Of a stretch of DNA of 64,000 nucleotides, positions 16,674-25,692 are shown one piece after another. The notes beneath the pieces are model-generated. The model was not told where the DNA came from, made no database searches, and saw nothing but the letters and a program-made list of their open reading frames with translations. The DNA is from Candidatus Amarobacter glycogenicus (lineage in GTDB: Bacteria > Chloroflexota > Dehalococcoidia > Tepidiformales > Tepidiformaceae): positions 62,001 through 126,000 of the forward strand of contig JADJZF010000007.1 in assembly GCA_016719395.1 (NCBI GenBank), read 5' to 3'. Numbering within the stretch: position 1 is the stretch's first letter; every line of letters begins with the position of its first letter. Made by a program: the position numbers and the translations under genes.

Positions 16674-17211
16674 ATGTCGCAGAGCTACGACCTCATCCAG
16701 GACATCGTCTCGGGCAGGCGCCCCGATGCCGATATCGTGCGCCCTTCGGCCATCATGCCGTTCGTCATCGAGTCGGATGGCCGCCGCGAACGCGGTTACG
16801 ACATCTACTCCCTGCTCCTCAAGGAGCGCATCGTCTTCCTCGGCACGCCGATCGACGCCATGGTCGCGAACGTCATCATCGCGCAACTCCTCTACCTCGC
16901 CCGCGAAGACGACGAGAAGGACGTCATGATGTACATCAACAGCCCTGGCGGAAGCGTCACGGCCGGACTCGCCATCGTCGATACCATGAAGCTCATCAGG
17001 CCCAAGGTCGCCACGCTCTGCATGGGCATGGCCGCCAGCATGGGCACGATCCTAGGAAACGACTGGTCAGCCAATGGACCGCATCGAGCACGACACCGAC
17101 CGCGACTTCTACCTGGATCCCTCCGGCGCGAAGGACTACGGCCTCATCGACGAAATCCTCGAGCGGCCGAGCCAGGTCGCCGCGGCCAGCCCGAACGGGA
17201 AGGTTAGTTAG
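16674..17211 (+). CDS. clpP: ATP-dependent Clp protease proteolytic subunit, internally deleted
   Basis: The ClpP chain starts at ATG 16674, eight bases after AGGAGG, and is normal through KDVMMYINSPGGSVTAGLAI and GMAASMGTIL, which carries the nucleophilic Ser. It then jumps directly to bases encoding, in a different frame, TGQPMDRIEHDTDRDFYL and KDYGLIDEIL. About 54 codons are missing, including the catalytic His segment (IHQP in relatives) and the handle helix. As written the protein cannot form the Ser-His-Asp triad. A deletion in the assembly, or a decayed paralogue, would explain it. Confidence 0.88.
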
Positions 17212-17501
17212 CGCTGACGCTTCGTCGCGGGAACTCGGGCAGCCGCTGGCTCGTCGGCGGCGAGTAACTCAGGCGACAACGAGGCACCGTTGGGCCATTC
17301 GGCGCCGCCAGCCGCATCGATCCGCACCTTCGAGAACACCAACTCATCTTCGAGGTCCCGAAAGATGCCGTACCGAAGGTACGGCGTCACATCGACAAGC
17401 ACGCACGAGCCGTCCGATCGCCGGACTTCGAGGAGATGCCCGGGTCGGGCGATGGCCGAAGTCGCTTTCCTGATCACAACTTCATTCTGCCATAGCTTCA
17501 C
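17208..17501 (-). CDS. DUF2442 domain protein
   Basis: A 97-residue protein with the DUF2442 pattern: a core of RRSDGSCVLVDVTPYLRYGIF, then DLEDELVFSKVRIDA and the hallmark EWPNGASLSPELL. DUF2442 proteins are small, often encoded beside DUF4160, and the pair is discussed as a possible toxin-antitoxin-like or adaptor module without firm biochemical proof. The start at 17501 overlaps the DUF4160 stop by four bases (ATGA). The 3' end overlaps the repaired clpP end by four bases, convergently. Confidence 0.85.
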   Translation of the reverse strand: MKLWQNEVVIRKATSAIARPGHLLEVRRSDGSCVLVDVTPYLRYGIFRDLEDELVFSKVRIDAAGGAEWPNGASLSPELLAADEPAAARVPATKRQR

Positions 17502-17758
17502 CGCGATGGGGGCGGGACGCGCTTCAAGGCTTCAAACCGCTCGGCCAGTGACGCATTCTCAAGGAGTTCCTCACGATGCTCCTCCACCCACCTGCGGACA
17601 CGGCGCAGGACAGCTGGTGGAAGGGCTCCCGTGACAACCATCGTATCGATCCGCACCGAAGCTTCGAATTCCGCATAGAGCACGTGAAAGTGCGGCCAGG
17701 GGTGGTCATCGTGGTACATGTAGATCTCAACGCCGTTGAATTCGCAGATGCGGGGCAA
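17498..17758 (-). CDS. DUF4160 domain protein
   Basis: An 86-residue DUF4160 protein. The signature YMYHDDHPWPHFHVLYAEFE carries the invariant His cluster. The C-terminal helix is VRRWVEEHREELLENASLAER. Translation starts at TTG 17758, one base after the serS stop at 17760, and its end overlaps DUF2442. Coupling of this pair to a housekeeping synthetase gene is unusual. Confidence 0.87.
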   Translation of the reverse strand: MPRICEFNGVEIYMYHDDHPWPHFHVLYAEFEASVRIDTMVVTGALPPAVLRRVRRWVEEHREELLENASLAERFEALKRVPPPSR

Positions 17759-17759
17759 G

Positions 17760-19034
17760 CTAAGCCATCACTGCGGGTATCACATTCATCCCCATGTACG
17801 GCTGCAGTGCCTCCGGGACTTCGATGCTGCCGTCTTCACGCTGGTAATTTTCCATCACAGCGATCACTGTCCGTGGCAGCGCAAGCCCGCTCGCGTTGAG
17901 CATGTGCGGGTGGCGCACGCCCTGCTCCCCGCCGGGCCGGTAACGGATGTTCGCTCGCCACGCCTGGAAGTCCAGGCAGTTCGAGGCCGAACTGACCTCG
18001 AGCCACTCTCCCTGCCCCGGCGCCCAGATCTCCAGGTCAAATGTCTTGGTCGAATTGAATCCAATGTCGCCCGAACACAGCGCAAGGACACGGTACGGCA
18101 GCCCGAGGATCTCCGGGATCGACCGTGCCCGAGCCACCAGCGCCTCCAGTTCTGCTTCGCTTTGTTCGGGTTCGCAATACACGAACATCTCGACTTTCTC
18201 GAACTGGTGGCCGCGCTTGATGCCGCGCACATCCCGCCCGGCGCTCATCTTTTCCCGCCGGAAGCATGGCGTGTGGCCGACGAAGCGCATCGGCAGCTGT
18301 CCCGCCGGGATAATCTCGTCGCGGTAGAGGTTCACGAACGCGACTTCCGCCGTCGGGATGAAGTAGTAATCCTCTTCAAAGTCGCGGTAGAGGTTGTCGC
18401 GGAACTTCGGCAGCTGCCCGGCCGCGTATAGCGACGCTTCGGTCAGCATGTACGGCAAGTACGCCTCGGTGAACCCGGCACGGCCGTGTTCGTTCAACAT
18501 GAACTGGATGAGCGCCCGCTGCAGCTTCGCCAGCGGTCCCCTCAGGGTGTAGAACCGTGACCCCGACATCTTGGCGCCGCGTTCGATATCCAACCCCCCG
18601 ACGATCTCACCGAGCTCCCAGTGGGGCCTCGGGGCGAAGGGAAACCTGGGCAAGTCCCCGACCACTTCGACCAGTTGGTTCGAAGTCTCATCCGGTCCTT
18701 TCGGCACATCCGGGTCGAGGATGTTCGGGACTTCGTAGAGCTTTTCCTTGAGCTCGGCTTCGATCTTGTTCAGGCCGGTATCGAGCCGCTCGATTTCGTC
18801 CCCGACAAGGCGCATCTCGACGATGCGGACTTCCCGGTCGGCCGCGTCCTTCGTGGCGCCGATGGCCTTGCTCACCGTGTTGCGCTTGGCCCGCAGCGCC
18901 TCCACCTGCTGGAGGATGGCACGCCGCTCCTCGTCGAGCTGCAGGATCCTGTCCACCGGGGCAGTGGTGTTCCGAAGCAGCACATCGCGCTTCACGCGGT
19001 CCGCGTTCTCTCGGATGAACTGCAAGCTCAGCAT
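17760..19034 (-). CDS. serS: Seryl-tRNA synthetase
   Basis: A 424-residue class II synthetase that charges tRNA-Ser. The N-terminal coiled-coil arm (residues about 30-105: RILQLDEERRAILQQVEALRAKR) binds the tRNA long variable arm. Motif 2 is HTPCFRREKMSAGRDVRGIKR and motif 3 is VRHPHMLNASGLALPRTVIA. The length is normal. It starts at 19034, adjacent to the NUDIX stop, so lysS, the NUDIX gene, serS, DUF4160 and DUF2442 appear to form one transcript. Confidence 0.97.
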   Translation of the reverse strand: MLSLQFIRENADRVKRDVLLRNTTAPVDRILQLDEERRAILQQVEALRAKRNTVSKAIGATKDAADREVRIVEMRLVGDEIERLDTGLNKIEAELKEKLYEVPNILDPDVPKGPDETSNQLVEVVGDLPRFPFAPRPHWELGEIVGGLDIERGAKMSGSRFYTLRGPLAKLQRALIQFMLNEHGRAGFTEAYLPYMLTEASLYAAGQLPKFRDNLYRDFEEDYYFIPTAEVAFVNLYRDEIIPAGQLPMRFVGHTPCFRREKMSAGRDVRGIKRGHQFEKVEMFVYCEPEQSEAELEALVARARSIPEILGLPYRVLALCSGDIGFNSTKTFDLEIWAPGQGEWLEVSSASNCLDFQAWRANIRYRPGGEQGVRHPHMLNASGLALPRTVIAVMENYQREDGSIEVPEALQPYMGMNVIPAVMA

Positions 19035-19538
19035 TCAGGGCTCCTGTTGGGCGGCTATGAGGGCGCGGAGGCCAAGGAGCCGGACATCCTCGGCGACCGG
19101 CACGAGCGTACCATCGGGCGCGGGCAGCGAAAACGACTCCGCCAGCTCTTCGGCAGTGAACCAGTGGGCAGGTCCGTGGGGGATCGGGTGTGCGAAATCC
19201 ACCTGGTGCAGCGACCGCGTGAAGTACACATGATCGATGTGCTGGTGGAAGGGTTGGTCAGGCCGCACGATGTCCTCGATGAGGATCACCGCCGGCGGCG
19301 GCACAACGGCCGGGGAATCCACGGCCAGCAGGTCAGGCGGTGCGATCACCTCCACCTCGAGCCCGCTCTCTTCGAATGCCTCTCGCGTCGCACCCTGCAC
19401 CGGGTCCTCGTTCGGCTCAAGGTGACCGCCGGGCGGGAGCCACATCCGCAATTTGTGGTGCCAGAGCAACAGCGTCCGCCCCTGCGCGACCACGTACGCC
19501 GTCGCTGTATGGTGGCGTTCGAACGGGCCGGCCGTCAT
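19035..19538 (-). CDS. NUDIX hydrolase
   Basis: A 167-residue pyrophosphohydrolase. The NUDIX box reads GGHLEPNEDPVQGATREAFEESGL minus its ends (Gx5Ex7REUxEExGU, around residues 37-59), with all catalytic Glu present. The N-terminal WLPPGGHLEP strand is typical of the ADP-ribose/NTP-cleaning branch, but the substrate is not defined. It overlaps lysS by four bases upstream and abuts serS downstream. Confidence 0.9.
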   Translation of the reverse strand: MTAGPFERHHTATAYVVAQGRTLLLWHHKLRMWLPPGGHLEPNEDPVQGATREAFEESGLEVEVIAPPDLLAVDSPAVVPPPAVILIEDIVRPDQPFHQHIDHVYFTRSLHQVDFAHPIPHGPAHWFTAEELAESFSLPAPDGTLVPVAEDVRLLGLRALIAAQQEP

Positions 19539-21004
19539 TCCTTCAGTGATTTCATCGGCGGGAACAGGATCACGTCCCGGATCGAATCCTGTCCGGTCAG
19601 GAGCATGATCAGCCGATCGATGCCCATGCCGAACCCACCCGTCGGCGGCATCCCGTGCTCAAGTGCAAACAGGAAGTCCTCGTCCACCAGCTCGACCTCG
19701 TCGTCACCGGCTTCCTTGAGCAGCAGTTGGTGCTCGAAGCGCTTGCGTTGTTCTATCGGGTCGTTCAACTCCGTGTAGGCGTTGCCGCATTCGAAGCCCG
19801 CGATGAAGCACTCGAACCGTTCGACAAGGCGGTCGTTCCCTGGCTTTCGCTTCGCAAGCGGCGAAAGCTCGATCGGATAGTCCATCAGGAAAGTCGGCTG
19901 GATGAGGTTCGGCTCGATGTAGTGCGACATCGCTTCATCACAGAGCTTCCCGTAGCCCGCGGTGTCAGGCGCTGGCACACCGCGGCGCCTGAGCTCCTGC
20001 CGCAGGGCCTCGGTCGTCGTGAATTCCTCGAGGTCCGGGCCGCCGTATTCCCGCATCGCATCAACGAACGTGATTCGCCGCCACGGCGCGGCAAGGTCGA
20101 TCGCGTGGCCGCGGAAGTGGATCTCGGTGGTCCCCAGCACCTCCAGTGCGACCGAACTCACCATCTCTTCGGTCATCGCCGCAACGCCGAGATAGTCCGT
20201 GTACGCCTCGTACGTCTCGATCATCGTGAACTCGGGGTTGTGCTTGAAGCTCATGCCTTCGTTCCGGAAATTCCGGCCGATCTCGTACACCCGTTCGAAT
20301 CCGCCGATGACCAGGCGCTTGAGGTGCAACTCAAGGCTTATCCGCAGGACGCGCGGTTCGTCGATGGCGTTGAAGTGCGTGGAAAACGGCTTCGCGGCGG
20401 CGCCGCTCTCTGACTCCTGGAGGATCGGCGTCTCGACCTCCAGGAACCCCCGGGCATCAAGAAACCGCCTGATCGCTGCGACAACCTTGCTTCGAATAGC
20501 GAAGACGCGTCTCGTCTCGTCGTTCGCCATCAGGTCCAGGTACCGGCGGCGCTGGCGAAGTTCCGGGTCCGCCAGTCCGTGAAACTTCTCCGGCGGTGCA
20601 TGCAGCGCCTTCGTCAGCATCGTCCATCCGGTCGCCTGGATCGTCGGTTGACCGGTGCGCGTGCGAATCGGTGCGCCATGCACGCCGACGAAGTCGCCAA
20701 GGTCGATCAGTCGCAGCGACTCGTAGTCATCGATCGCGTTCTGACGGACGAGCACCTGAATCCTGCCGGAGCCGTCCTGCAAGTCGATGAAGGTTGCCTT
20801 GCCCATGTCGCGTTTCGCCACTACGCGTCCCGCAGCGTCGACCTCAACCCCGGCGACCTCGTTCTCGCCGTCAGGGAGGCGCTCCACCAGGGCGGTGACT
20901 TCAGCTGCCGTGTGCGACCGCGTCGAACGCAGCGGGTAGGGATCGATGCCCGCGGCCCGCATCTCTTCGGCCTTGGCGACGCGTTGCGCCATCAGCTCAT
21001 CCAT
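19535..21004 (-). CDS. lysS: Lysyl-tRNA synthetase, class II
   Basis: A 489-residue class IIb LysRS. The N-terminal OB-fold tRNA-binding domain contains GRVVAKRDMGKATFIDLQDGS. The catalytic core has motif 1 (RRFLDARGFLEVETPIL), motif 2 (ISLELHLKRLVIGG, ERVYEIGRNFRNEGMS) and motif 3 (GMGIDRLIMLLTGQDSIRDV). I use ATG 21004 because GGAGG lies about five bases before it; the open frame extends ten residues further upstream without a ribosome site. Likely head of the lysS-serS transcript, 66 bases after greA. Confidence 0.96.
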   Translation of the reverse strand: MDELMAQRVAKAEEMRAAGIDPYPLRSTRSHTAAEVTALVERLPDGENEVAGVEVDAAGRVVAKRDMGKATFIDLQDGSGRIQVLVRQNAIDDYESLRLIDLGDFVGVHGAPIRTRTGQPTIQATGWTMLTKALHAPPEKFHGLADPELRQRRRYLDLMANDETRRVFAIRSKVVAAIRRFLDARGFLEVETPILQESESGAAAKPFSTHFNAIDEPRVLRISLELHLKRLVIGGFERVYEIGRNFRNEGMSFKHNPEFTMIETYEAYTDYLGVAAMTEEMVSSVALEVLGTTEIHFRGHAIDLAAPWRRITFVDAMREYGGPDLEEFTTTEALRQELRRRGVPAPDTAGYGKLCDEAMSHYIEPNLIQPTFLMDYPIELSPLAKRKPGNDRLVERFECFIAGFECGNAYTELNDPIEQRKRFEHQLLLKEAGDDEVELVDEDFLFALEHGMPPTGGFGMGIDRLIMLLTGQDSIRDVILFPPMKSLKE

Positions 21005-21070
21005 CGATTCCTCCAGAACCAAACGAGCCGCCATTGCTGGCGGCCCGCACGTACGAACAGGCCGCCACGA

Positions 21071-21538
21071 TCAGTCGATCTTGAGGACCTTCACTTTGAT
21101 CACACCCTTGGGCGCATTGATGTCGATTACGTCGCCAACGGCCTTCCCCAGCAGCGCAGCACCAACGGGCGACTCGTTCGAGATTTTCCCGTGCGCCGCG
21201 TCGGCCTCCGGCGCACCCACGATCTGGTAGTGCCGCTTCGCGCCGTCCCAATCGAGTTCGACACCGCTCCCGATCATCACGCGTCCGGCATGGTGGGCGC
21301 CGTCTTCGTCGATGATCCGCGCCCGTCGGAGCAGGTCCTCGACTTCCATGACTCGCCCTTCGACACGGCCCTGTTCGAGCTTCGCGTCGTCGTACTCGGC
21401 ATCGTTCTGGCTCGTCCCCTGTTCGAGAGCGTTATGGATCATCTCAGCGACTTCGCGGCGGCGCACGCGCAACTGTTCGAGCTCGATTTCGAGCTTTGCC
21501 TTACCTTCACGCGTCAGCGGAACGGGCTTGTCTGTCAT
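21071..21538 (-). CDS. greA: Transcription elongation factor GreA
   Basis: A 155-residue GreA, which rescues backtracked RNA polymerase by stimulating transcript cleavage. The N-terminal antiparallel coiled coil begins KPVPLTREGKAKLEIELEQL and carries the acidic tip ALEQGTSQNDAEYDDAKLEQ. The C-terminal FKBP-like domain ends SPVGAALLGKAVGDVIDI. The much longer open frame extending to 22117 is the antisense of htrA. A TAGGGT hexamer five bases before the ATG and no ribosome site suggest a leaderless transcript. Confidence 0.96.
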   Translation of the reverse strand: MTDKPVPLTREGKAKLEIELEQLRVRRREVAEMIHNALEQGTSQNDAEYDDAKLEQGRVEGRVMEVEDLLRRARIIDEDGAHHAGRVMIGSGVELDWDGAKRHYQIVGAPEADAAHGKISNESPVGAALLGKAVGDVIDINAPKGVIKVKVLKID

Positions 21539-21620
21539 GTCGTACCCTACGGCTTGCGCCGGATAAAAAGCGACCGAGGCCTGTTTTGGCCCCAGTCCAA
21601 GCGGAGTATACCGGCGTGCG

Positions 21621-22910
21621 ATGGCCGCCCGCAAACCTCGTAAGGAAGCAACCGCGTTGGACCACAAGCCCGAGCCCACCGGCCAGCCTGACCCGCCTGC
21701 GCCGACGCGTTGGACTCCTCCGCCCTCGTGGACAGCTTCCGCTCCGGCAAACTCGCGTCGTCCCGAAACGGTGGATCCGCCCTCGCCTCCACCACCGACC
21801 CCATCGGTCAGCACCGCCCGGCGGCCCGGGACACGGATTGCCGTCGCCTTGGTTGCCGGCCTTTCCGCCCTCGTCGGCGGCGTCGTCGCCGGGGGCCTGG
21901 TTCTCTTCTTCTCCGACGACGCCGTGCAGGACGAAAGCACCGAAATCCCTGCCGGCCAGCAATCCCTCTCGGTCGAACAAACCAGTGCCATCGCCGACGC
22001 GGCGGCACGCGCCCGGCCGTCAGTCGTCCGCATCGAAAGCACGAGGCTGGTAGCCGGAGGCTCCGAACAGGACGTCGGGTCCGGTGTGGTTCTCGATGCC
22101 GAAGGACACGTCATCACGAACGCTCACGTTGTCCTCGGCACCGACACCCTGAAGGTCATCCTGCAGGACGGCACCGAGCGCCCCGCCGTCGTCATCGGCC
22201 ACGACTACCCGTTTACCGATGTCGCCGTCCTTCAGATTGGACCAGGCAAGCTGACGCCGATCGAACCTGGCAATTCCCAGGCGCTCCGCCTCGGCGAAAG
22301 CGTCCTCGCCATCGGCAACCCGCTCGCGGAATTCGATGGTTCCGTCAGCATCGGCGTGATCAGCGGCCTGGATCGCGTCCGTGTGTTCGATGGTGTCCGC
22401 CAGTCGGACCTGATCCAGACCGACGCCGCCGTCAACCCGGGGAACAGCGGTGGGGCACTCGTCAATATCCGGGGACAGTTCGTCGGTATGCCAACGGCAG
22501 TCGTCCGCCAGACCCGGGCGGGGAGCACCGCGGAAGGTCTCGCGTTCGCGCTTCCGGCGAGCCGCGTGCTCCTCATCGCGCAGGGGATCATTCGCGCGGG
22601 TGGAACCTATCCGCGACCGAGCCTCGACGCGGAACACGTCGACCTCACGCCGGAGGTCCTCGCCAGGCTTTCGCGAAGCACCGTGCGCGAAGGCGCGCTC
22701 ATTGCCGCCGTCACACCGGGAGGGGCTGCGGCAACCGCTGGCATAATCCCCGGAGACATCGTGACCCGGATTGGCGATTCGGCGATCACGGCGGCTTCCC
22801 CGCTCCTGAACGCGATCATGTCCTACCAGCCTGGAGATTCAGCGAAAGTTGTCCTCAATCGCAATGGCCGGATAATCGAGACTGAGGTTCGATTTGCTCA
22901 GCGATCCTGA
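21621..22910 (+). CDS. HtrA/DegP-type membrane-anchored serine protease with PDZ domain
   Basis: A 429-residue trypsin-fold protease for envelope quality control. A proline-rich cytoplasmic tail (1-70) precedes one transmembrane helix (RIAVALVAGLSALVGGVVAG, about 72-96). The catalytic triad is His169 (VITNAHVV), Asp200 (FTDVAVL) and Ser276 (NPGNSGGAL). A PDZ domain (about 330-425) contains TPGGAAATAGIIPGDIVTRI. A TATACC hexamer eight bases before ATG 21621 and no Shine-Dalgarno suggest a near-leaderless mRNA. The next gene follows after 33 bases. Confidence 0.94.
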   Translation: MAARKPRKEATALDHKPEPTGQPDPPAPTRWTPPPSWTASAPANSRRPETVDPPSPPPPTPSVSTARRPGTRIAVALVAGLSALVGGVVAGGLVLFFSDDAVQDESTEIPAGQQSLSVEQTSAIADAAARARPSVVRIESTRLVAGGSEQDVGSGVVLDAEGHVITNAHVVLGTDTLKVILQDGTERPAVVIGHDYPFTDVAVLQIGPGKLTPIEPGNSQALRLGESVLAIGNPLAEFDGSVSIGVISGLDRVRVFDGVRQSDLIQTDAAVNPGNSGGALVNIRGQFVGMPTAVVRQTRAGSTAEGLAFALPASRVLLIAQGIIRAGGTYPRPSLDAEHVDLTPEVLARLSRSTVREGALIAAVTPGGAAATAGIIPGDIVTRIGDSAITAASPLLNAIMSYQPGDSAKVVLNRNGRIIETEVRFAQRS

Positions 22911-22943
22911 AACTACCGTCCCGCGCCGCGTGGGCGTCGCCGA

Positions 22944-24647
22944 ATGAACCGTCGCAGCCAACTTCCCTGGGGGGCGAGCAGCCAGCCATCGCTGTATGGC
23001 GGCCCGCGTCAGTCGCGCGGAAGCCGCCAATTGTTCGTGCTCGGCGCCATCGCCCTCGGTGTCATCATCCTCGTCTGGTTCCTCATCGGCCGCATGTGCG
23101 GCGGCGCCGGCTGCACCGACTACTACTGTCCGAGCGATCGCAAGATCGAGGCGCCCGAAGGGTATGAGTTCGTCTCGCGCATTTTCGCCTACAACCAGGA
23201 CAAGGGAGCCGTCGCCCCGGGCAACGACCTGTCAATCGCGGTCGAACTCACGACCGAAGTCCCGGACGGCGCCGCCCTGAGCTTCTACCGGTACATCGAT
23301 GAAACCAGGAACTGGGAGCCGATAGCGCCCGCCGTCCTCGACGCCCAGGGCAAGGTCGTCGCTGCGACGTTCACCGGCACGCCGGGCATCATGGCCGTGA
23401 TGCGACGCAATGCCCCTGGGGGTCAGGTCGTCGCCTACCTGCCGCACAACGCCCCGCTCCACCGCGACGCAGCCGGCCGCGTCTCCATCGTCCACCCGAT
23501 CGACTTCAAGCCAGCGTCCGACGGGGCCATCAGCGGAGAGCTCAGCACCATCAAGGCCGAAGGCTTCGAGGTGTATCCGGTCATCGCCTCCAACAACTCC
23601 GTTAGGGGAGACGTCGCGATCGTTGAGAACATCCTCGCCAGTCGTGAGTCTCGCGCGAACCACGTTCAACAGATCGTCTCCCGCCTGGCGAAAGACAACA
23701 TCAAGGGCGTCGACATCGCCTACCTGGACTTGCCGGTCACCGCCCGGACCTCGTTCACGCTCTTCATTGGTGACCTCTACAACCAGCTGCATGCCCAGAA
23801 CAAGCAACTCACGCTGACTCTCCCATCCCCGATCAAGGCCCAGAACCGGGTCGATGAAGGGGCTTACGACTGGACAGAGCTGGCAAAGACGGCAGACCTC
23901 ATTAAGATGGCTCCCTACCGCGATCAGGCCACCTTCCGGCTGACCATGCCAGAAATCCTGCAATACCTGACTGAGCGCGTCGCACCGGCCAAGCTCATCC
24001 TGACAGTCTCGCCATATGCCACGGAAACCGGCGGCGAGACCGTAAACGTGATGAGCCTGGCCCAGGCCATGAGCATCGCCACCCGCGTCACCGTGCGGGC
24101 CGAAGCTGACGCCATCACGACCTCCACCAACATCAAGATCGCGGGCACGAACATCGACAAGGACGAAGGGCTCACCGGCATTCGCTGGTCGGCCGACACC
24201 GCGACCGTGGCGTTCAGCTACAAGCAGGCTCAGGGCGCCGGGAGCAGGACCATCTACCTCGAGAATTTCTTCAGCATCGGCTTCAAACTGGAACTCGTCG
24301 GCACCTACAAGCTCGGCGGCGTCGCCGTCGAAGATGCGAGTGCCAACGAGTTCCTCGGCAACATCTGGCCGGCGCTCGTACCCTTCATCACCAGCGGCCA
24401 ACCGATCCTGCTTCAGCCGAATCCGCAGGACCTGAACCCGAAGTGGAAGGTGAAAGACAACCAGGGCACGATCGAAGACACGGGCCGCGGCTCCGCCAAC
24501 TGGTTCACCCCGGCACAGGCCGGGACATACACGATTTCTCTGACCCTGAGCGATGGCGTATCCCTCTTCGAGAACTCGATCGAGGTCAACGTCAAGGCCC
24601 GCCCGGTCACCTCCACACCCTCACCAACCGCGACGCCGGCCCGCTGA
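22944..24647 (+). CDS. Membrane-anchored GH18-like envelope protein, probably non-catalytic
   Basis: A 567-residue protein with an N-terminal transmembrane anchor (LFVLGAIALGVIILVWFLIG, about 30-50), then a beta domain (about 75-150, ELTTEVPDGAALSFYRYIDE). A GH18-like barrel (about 160-440) resembles YaaH/SLEB-type hydrolases. At the strand that normally bears DGxDxDxE it reads KGVDIAYLDLPV, so the catalytic Glu is missing. A C-terminal PKD/Ig-like domain (NPKWKVKDNQGTIEDTG) ends in a Thr/Pro tail. It may bind glycan without cutting it. It lies between htrA and rsmD and overlaps the latter (TGATG). Confidence 0.6.
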   Translation: MNRRSQLPWGASSQPSLYGGPRQSRGSRQLFVLGAIALGVIILVWFLIGRMCGGAGCTDYYCPSDRKIEAPEGYEFVSRIFAYNQDKGAVAPGNDLSIAVELTTEVPDGAALSFYRYIDETRNWEPIAPAVLDAQGKVVAATFTGTPGIMAVMRRNAPGGQVVAYLPHNAPLHRDAAGRVSIVHPIDFKPASDGAISGELSTIKAEGFEVYPVIASNNSVRGDVAIVENILASRESRANHVQQIVSRLAKDNIKGVDIAYLDLPVTARTSFTLFIGDLYNQLHAQNKQLTLTLPSPIKAQNRVDEGAYDWTELAKTADLIKMAPYRDQATFRLTMPEILQYLTERVAPAKLILTVSPYATETGGETVNVMSLAQAMSIATRVTVRAEADAITTSTNIKIAGTNIDKDEGLTGIRWSADTATVAFSYKQAQGAGSRTIYLENFFSIGFKLELVGTYKLGGVAVEDASANEFLGNIWPALVPFITSGQPILLQPNPQDLNPKWKVKDNQGTIEDTGRGSANWFTPAQAGTYTISLTLSDGVSLFENSIEVNVKARPVTSTPSPTATPAR

Positions 24648-25207
24648 TGCCAGGCAAGGGTGTCCGGATTTCCGGTGGAACTGCCCGCGGCATCCCGCTC
24701 ACCGAGCCGCGAGGCGTCCGCCTGCGGCCGACTTCTGGGCTCGTCCGCGAGGCCATCTTCAATATCCTCGGCGAACGGGTCGACGGCGCGACTGTGCTCG
24801 ACCTTTACGCCGGGACCGGGGCGCTTGGCATCGAAGCCCTCAGCCGCGGGGCCTCCGCCGCAACCTTCGTCGAGGGCGAAGCGGGCGCGATCCACGCGAT
24901 CCTCCAGAGCCTCGCCCGGACTTCGCTGGCAGCCGGGGGGAAAGTCGTGCGGGGACGCCTTCCCGCCGCCCTGACCACGCTCAGTGGCACATTCGACATC
25001 ATCTTCATGGACCCGCCTTACAACGACCCTGCGGCTGAGGAAACGCTCATGTCCACGGGAGCGCTGCTCGCCGAAGGCGGCATAGTCGTCTACGAACACG
25101 CAAGCCGTTACAATCCGCCCCAGCGCCCGGCGGGCCTGCAATTGCAGGAACGGCGCGTTTACGGGGATAGCGCGGTCGCGTTCTATCTTCGGCAGGAGGG
25201 GGAATGA
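24647..25207 (+). CDS. rsmD: 16S rRNA (guanine966-N2)-methyltransferase RsmD
   Basis: A 186-residue SAM-dependent methyltransferase modifying G966 of 16S rRNA. ISGGTARGIPL begins the conserved N-terminus, VREAIFNIL follows, motif I is VLDLYAGTGALGIEALSRGA and the catalytic motif IV is FMDPPYNDP. The ATG at 24647 shares a base with the previous stop (TGATG), and the stop overlaps coaD (ATGA). The rsmD-coaD order is widely conserved in bacteria. Confidence 0.95.
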   Translation: MPGKGVRISGGTARGIPLTEPRGVRLRPTSGLVREAIFNILGERVDGATVLDLYAGTGALGIEALSRGASAATFVEGEAGAIHAILQSLARTSLAAGGKVVRGRLPAALTTLSGTFDIIFMDPPYNDPAAEETLMSTGALLAEGGIVVYEHASRYNPPQRPAGLQLQERRVYGDSAVAFYLRQEGE

Positions 25208-25686
25208 GGATCGCAGTCTATCCGGGCGGCTTCGACCCGGTGACCAATGGCCACCTGGACCTGATTACCCGGATGACCCACCTCTTCGACCGGGTCGTAG
25301 TCGCCGTCGTCAAAGGCCGCGACAAAGGCTCCCTCTTCACCGCCCAGGAGCGAGTGGAACTCGTCCAGACCGCCTGTAAGCATCTCCCGTCCGTCGAAGT
25401 CGAATCTTTCGACGGTCTGATGGTGGAATACGCGACACGAAAGGGCGCCGTCGCCGTCGTCCGCGGCATCCGCGCCATTAGCGACTTCGAATCCGAGTTC
25501 GATCAGGCGCTAATGAACCGGAAAATGGCCCCGAACCTCGAATCGGTCTATCTCATGGCGATTCAGGAAAATCTCTTCATCAGTGCGACGCGCATCCGCG
25601 AGGTGTCCCGCCTCGGCTACGACGTCGCCGAGCTCGTTCCAGCAAACGTCCGCACTGCGCTCCGCAAGAAGTACGGGCAGGAGTAA
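25204..25686 (+). CDS. coaD: Phosphopantetheine adenylyltransferase
   Basis: A 160-residue enzyme converting 4'-phosphopantetheine and ATP to dephospho-CoA, the penultimate step of CoA synthesis. It starts AVYPGGFDPVTNGHLDLI (T/HxGH nucleotidyl-transfer motif as TNGH). It carries the family blocks VVRGIRAISDFESEFDQALM and the C-terminal ISATRIREVSRLG, normally written ISSTxVRE. Full length and intact. The start overlaps rsmD by four bases. Confidence 0.97.
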   Translation: MRIAVYPGGFDPVTNGHLDLITRMTHLFDRVVVAVVKGRDKGSLFTAQERVELVQTACKHLPSVEVESFDGLMVEYATRKGAVAVVRGIRAISDFESEFDQALMNRKMAPNLESVYLMAIQENLFISATRIREVSRLGYDVAELVPANVRTALRKKYGQE

Positions 25687-25692
25687 CCCATC

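Noticed and set aside
21071..22117. A 348-residue GreA fusion
   Set aside because: The upstream part is antisense to the HtrA gene; GreA begins at ATG 21538, as in all relatives.
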